Shown one piece after another: positions 60,975 to 64,000 of a stretch of 64,000 nucleotides of DNA. This DNA is from Gaeumannomyces sp. JS-464. Taxonomy: Eukaryota; Ascomycota; Sordariomycetes; Magnaporthales; Magnaporthaceae. The notes beneath the pieces are model-generated. The model saw only the letters and a program-made list of their open reading frames with translations, made no database searches and had not been told where the DNA came from. The stretch is taken from positions 3,968,001 through 4,032,000 of the forward strand of contig NGZR01000001.1 of assembly GCA_002197995.1 (NCBI GenBank), in the 5' to 3' direction. Made by a program: the position numbers and the translations under genes. Every line of letters starts with the position of its first letter. Within the stretch, counting starts at the first letter, position 1.

Positions 60975-62481
60975 CAATAAGTCGAGAGAGACTGTGGGCC
61001 GTGGGGGTATTCGGGGTCCAGAATCATGAGCCGACATTTCCGGAAGATGGGGCCGCGAGGACTCGAGCAGTTGCGCCGTGAGCACATACATCACACACCG
61101 ACTAACTAATCGTGCCAGTCTCACCGTCACGATGGAAGACTCCAGATTATATCTGAAAGTTGGCAGACTACTACGTTACACAGCCTCGGCCGGCTGTTCT
61201 GTCCCGCTGCGGTAACGTAGGAGAACCACACAGATGTTGATGCTTGCGCTGGATTGAGCAACAAGCACTGGGGAGGGCCAGATAATCGATAATCTGGTGG
61301 AGTGAGCCAAAGACTGATGATGCATGTGGCGAAGCGTTCACGGGCAGCCGAGCAAGGACTCTTCCATCTCAACAAGCCATAACAATGCGCATCATCCAAG
61401 TGTTCAATCGTAAACGCGAGACCTGTCCTTGATACATTGATGTTCTCGCACCAGGCTTGGCCGTCTCGAGCCCACGCCGGAACTGGGCCCGGCGGAGGAG
61501 CTCGTAATTGCAGCCCGGGACGAGAGGGTTTCCCAACTGCCACGAGAAAACGAATGAATGCCTGCCTGAGTGGTGGGATCCAAATTGACGTGCGACTGGC
61601 AGAGACGGGATGTGCTGGCGTTCGCTGCTGACTCCGCAGGGACGGACTGGGTTCCACGGCTGGGGCAGGGATCCGATCGACAAAGGCCCATGCCCCTCCC
61701 GATAAAATGCCCAATAGGGAAACGCTTCCAAGCGAGGCCTTCCATGTTTATTTTTGGGAGGATATGGCTGGCTTGGGTTTCAATTCTCCAAATATTTTAC
61801 TCTTCTTTTCCATTTATCCGTCTTTTGTCGCCTCCTCCTCTCCTGCTTTGGAGGAGACGTTCCGGTTTGCGCCTATGGCTACCTAGACACGCCTCCTCAA
61901 ATCTGATCTCATTTCAAGCGCACTGGCCGCCGGAAGCAAGGATGGGTATCCGGTATTCGAGACCGAGGGAACAAACAAAAAGTGGATCGGGACTCGTCCT
62001 GACACTTCTTGGGCAAACGAAGGTTACGCATGATATGGCACTAAACCATAAAGAACTACACTAGGCTATCCTGGGGTTGATCCATGGGGACACGACCTCG
62101 GGCTGTGAAGACTTGGAGCCGGCTTTGACGAGAGAGGTGCGATTTCTTTGGCATGGAAGTCAGAAAGTGAGCTAGGGGCTTTTGACAACCCAGTCCCTCA
62201 CGCCAGGGGGCGCATCGCGCCGTCCCTGTCGGCGCTAAGAATCAAAGAAGAGAGAAAAGCAAAAGAGAGAGAAGCAAGTGAAAGCCTAAGGGGAGGACAA
62301 CAAGGAAAAAAATAAAAGGACTTGTCTGGCACTGGGGTTTGTGGCAAGCATAAAGTTCGTCAGTGCTTCGCGTATTCGAATTGCCGTGGCTGATGCGTCC
62401 AACCCCCAGCCCACCAGAGGCTCCTCCTATCTATTACTGTACTCTGTCATAAACGACCTCGCCTCACGCTCCTCAATCAGC

Positions 62482-64000
62482 TTAGGCCTCAAAGTTACGA
62501 TCTACTGGCTGGATCATAATCCTCCGATAACTCGTCAAGGGCGGTGTGCCCCTGTCGACCACCTCGAGGACCAGATGAAGCAGCAGTCCCCTCTCGATCG
62601 GGATCTTGTCCCGGACTCTCATGCATGATTTGTCTGCTGGCGCTATCGTGACCTTGACCCTGCTCCCCTCCTCGTTGGCCGGCTCGATGGCCAGGTCCGA
62701 CACCTCGAACGGGTGGAAGGTCTGCGTGGCGCTCGGCTCGCGGTACTGGAACCACCGGAACGTGAGCTCGTCTCCGTCCGGGTCGTATGTCCCCGAGGCG
62801 TCGAAGGCAATGGTGCCGCCCGCGTCCGCCTCGACCCACACCGGCTCGTATCCGACATCCCCGTCGATGGAGATGACGGGGTGGTGGTTGCAGGCCGCGA
62901 AGTCGGGCGTCAGCGTCCACTGCATGCGCGCGGCGAAGTCGTCCTGGAACGCGTTGCGCCACCGCCAGATGGTCGCCCTGTTGGACCGGTGCTCCCGCCT
63001 GTCCACGCCGACGACGGCGTCGGTCGTGTCCGAGTGGTGGCCCCACCGCGCCGTGAGGGGGAGCGGGAGCCCATATTAACGGGCAGGTATCGGCCGCCCC
63101 ACGACCCGTACGACGGCTTCTCCGGCACGCCGAGCCCGTTGCGGACCAGGTATAAAAACGTCGGCGTGTCGCCTTCGATAATGAACTCGAAGTCCGGGTA
63201 CTCGGCGCCCAGGGGGCCGATCTGGATGTTCTTCTTAACCCACTGGGCCGTGATCTTGGACCCGTCCGGCCCGCCCTGCTCGCCCGGCCCATCGCCCGAG
63301 ATGCCCAGCCAGGCCGCGCAGCCGTACTGGTTCCAGCCGTGCACCGAGGAAATGTAAAAGATCTCGGGCCACTGCTGCCGGATCCAGGCCCCGCAGTCGT
63401 CCTGGTCCGAGATGGTATAAACGCGGAGCCGCGAGCGCACCTCGGCGGCGTTGGGCCTGCCGCGGATGCGGTGCAGCACCTGCGCCAGGACGTTGACGCC
63501 GCCCCAGACCAGCACCCAGAGCGGGTCATCGGCTGCCGCCGGGGCCGTCAGGCGCTGGAGCAGGAGCTCTCCCCCTTCGCTGAGAGGAATGTCGTCGCCG
63601 ACCGCCTCCATACCGTAAACCTAAGGGGCACGTGAGATAGTTGAGTGGCCATATTCCCGCCTCTTCACCATCAGGCCAGTCGAGGCACAGAGCCCAACGA
63701 GATGTGATATAGGCACTGCTTGTCCCCTATCGGGCTCTGCTTACCGGAGGCCCTGCCCGGATAAGACCCCTGACCTCGTCACCGGAGGGGTAGGGGAAAT
63801 CGGGGTGGACATGAGCGTTGAGGTTCTGCACAACCTTCTCGTAGGCGTCGACGATCCGGTGGAGGTTTTGCGGCGCGACCCTGTCCCGGAGCCACGTCGA
63901 CGTCACCGCCACGACGCCTTCGGTGCGGAACTGGTTGGCGTACGTCAGGTATCGACAGAAGGACTCGGCATCGTCCGGCTCGTTGGTGATGTCGGTCAGT
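62482..64000 (-). CDS. DUF1593 nucleoside-hydrolase-like protein (5' partial, frame broken)
   Basis: The 5' end lies beyond the window. The visible part starts within exon sequence encoding LTDITNEPDDAESFCRYLTY, an Asp-rich motif like the active site of inosine-uridine nucleoside hydrolases. It then runs through AVTSTWLRDRVAPQNL to a donor after 63745. The next exon starts at 63620 with VYGMEAVGDDIPLSEGGELL and contains PLWVLVWGGVNVLAQVLHRI, ISDQDDCGAWIRQQWPEIFY and SSVHGWNQYGCAAWLGISGD. The C-terminal Ig-like half includes TIAFDASGTYDPDGDELTFR and ends DRNFEA. This two-domain layout matches DUF1593 proteins, often loosely named cellulose-binding proteins. One base is missing in the G run at 63057-63061 (the C run of SRSPLTARWGHH). 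The substrate is unknown. No secretion signal can be judged without the 5' end. Confidence 0.88.

Larger units (their letters stand above)
53154..62481. other. 9.3-kb gene-poor region
   Basis: The longest stretch without a recognised gene. The left end is the ELL-like promoter and the right end the 3' flank of the DUF1593 gene, both on the minus strand. Open frames of up to about 330 codons occur (for example 53219-54220 on the minus strand) but lack domains or credible composition. It is dotted with long A/T runs (55347-55381, 58292-58313, 58835-58859, 60950-60974) and a CCG repeat (56464-56490). A small unrecognised or noncoding-RNA gene cannot be excluded. Confidence 0.5.

Noticed and set aside
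1..64000. Transposon, CRISPR array, rDNA, telomere or secondary-metabolite cluster
   Set aside because: I saw no transposase or reverse-transcriptase motifs, spaced direct repeats, rRNA blocks, TTAGGG arrays, or PKS/NRPS/terpene signatures on either strand.

Overview
The window looks like nuclear DNA of a filamentous ascomycete, most likely a Sordariomycete. Genes are spaced, GC-rich and carry short introns with GTANGT/GTAAGT-type donors and YAG acceptors. The gene content is typical of Pezizomycotina: a DUF7492-type secreted copper-enzyme candidate, a TEA/ATTS regulator, Mrd1, a Kelch-BTB protein and a DUF1593 hydrolase. I found no tRNA, rRNA, CRISPR, transposon ORF, telomere repeat or biosynthetic cluster.

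Layout. 2.8-4.7 kb (-): TFIIA large subunit. 6.2-8.0 kb (-): Cdc20. 9.0-11.4 kb (+): Kelch/BTB protein. 12.2-20.8 kb, a run of three minus-strand genes: Arp4, the PIG-P subunit of the first GPI-anchor enzyme, and the CORVET subunit Vps8. 21.4-22.6 kb (+): GPALPP/DUF3752 protein. 23.6-25.2 kb (-): membrane RING-H2 protein. 30.3-31.2 kb (+): cyclophilin H. 32.1-33.4 kb (-): secreted LPMO-like protein. 38.2-42.6 kb (-): TEA-domain regulator. 43.9-46.7 kb (-): MRD1. 47.5-48.4 kb (+): dynein light chain LC8, split into seven exons. 50.5-53.2 kb (-): ELL-like elongation factor. 62.5-64.0 kb (-): DUF1593 protein, 5' end outside the window. Three long gene-poor stretches (5.1, 4.8 and 9.3 kb) hold no protein I can recognise.

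The genes do not form one pathway. Most are conserved housekeeping genes: transcription (TFIIA, ELL, Arp4), cell cycle (Cdc20), ribosome biogenesis (Mrd1), endosomal tethering (Vps8), GPI synthesis (PIG-P), splicing-associated folding (CypH) and transport (LC8). They are interspersed with a few accessory or regulatory genes.

The strongest cross-cutting signal is technical. At least nine conserved genes carry reading-frame breaks, about 27 in total. Most are explained by one missing base in or near a short G/C run. In CDC20, MRD1, ARP4 and the RING gene, adding one base per break makes every exon length consistent. This points to unpolished sequence rather than a field of pseudogenes. No convincing undescribed system was found. 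The best biological leads are the unusual TEA-domain regulator, the LPMO-like protein, and a cyclophilin H with Phe at the cyclosporin-site Trp position.
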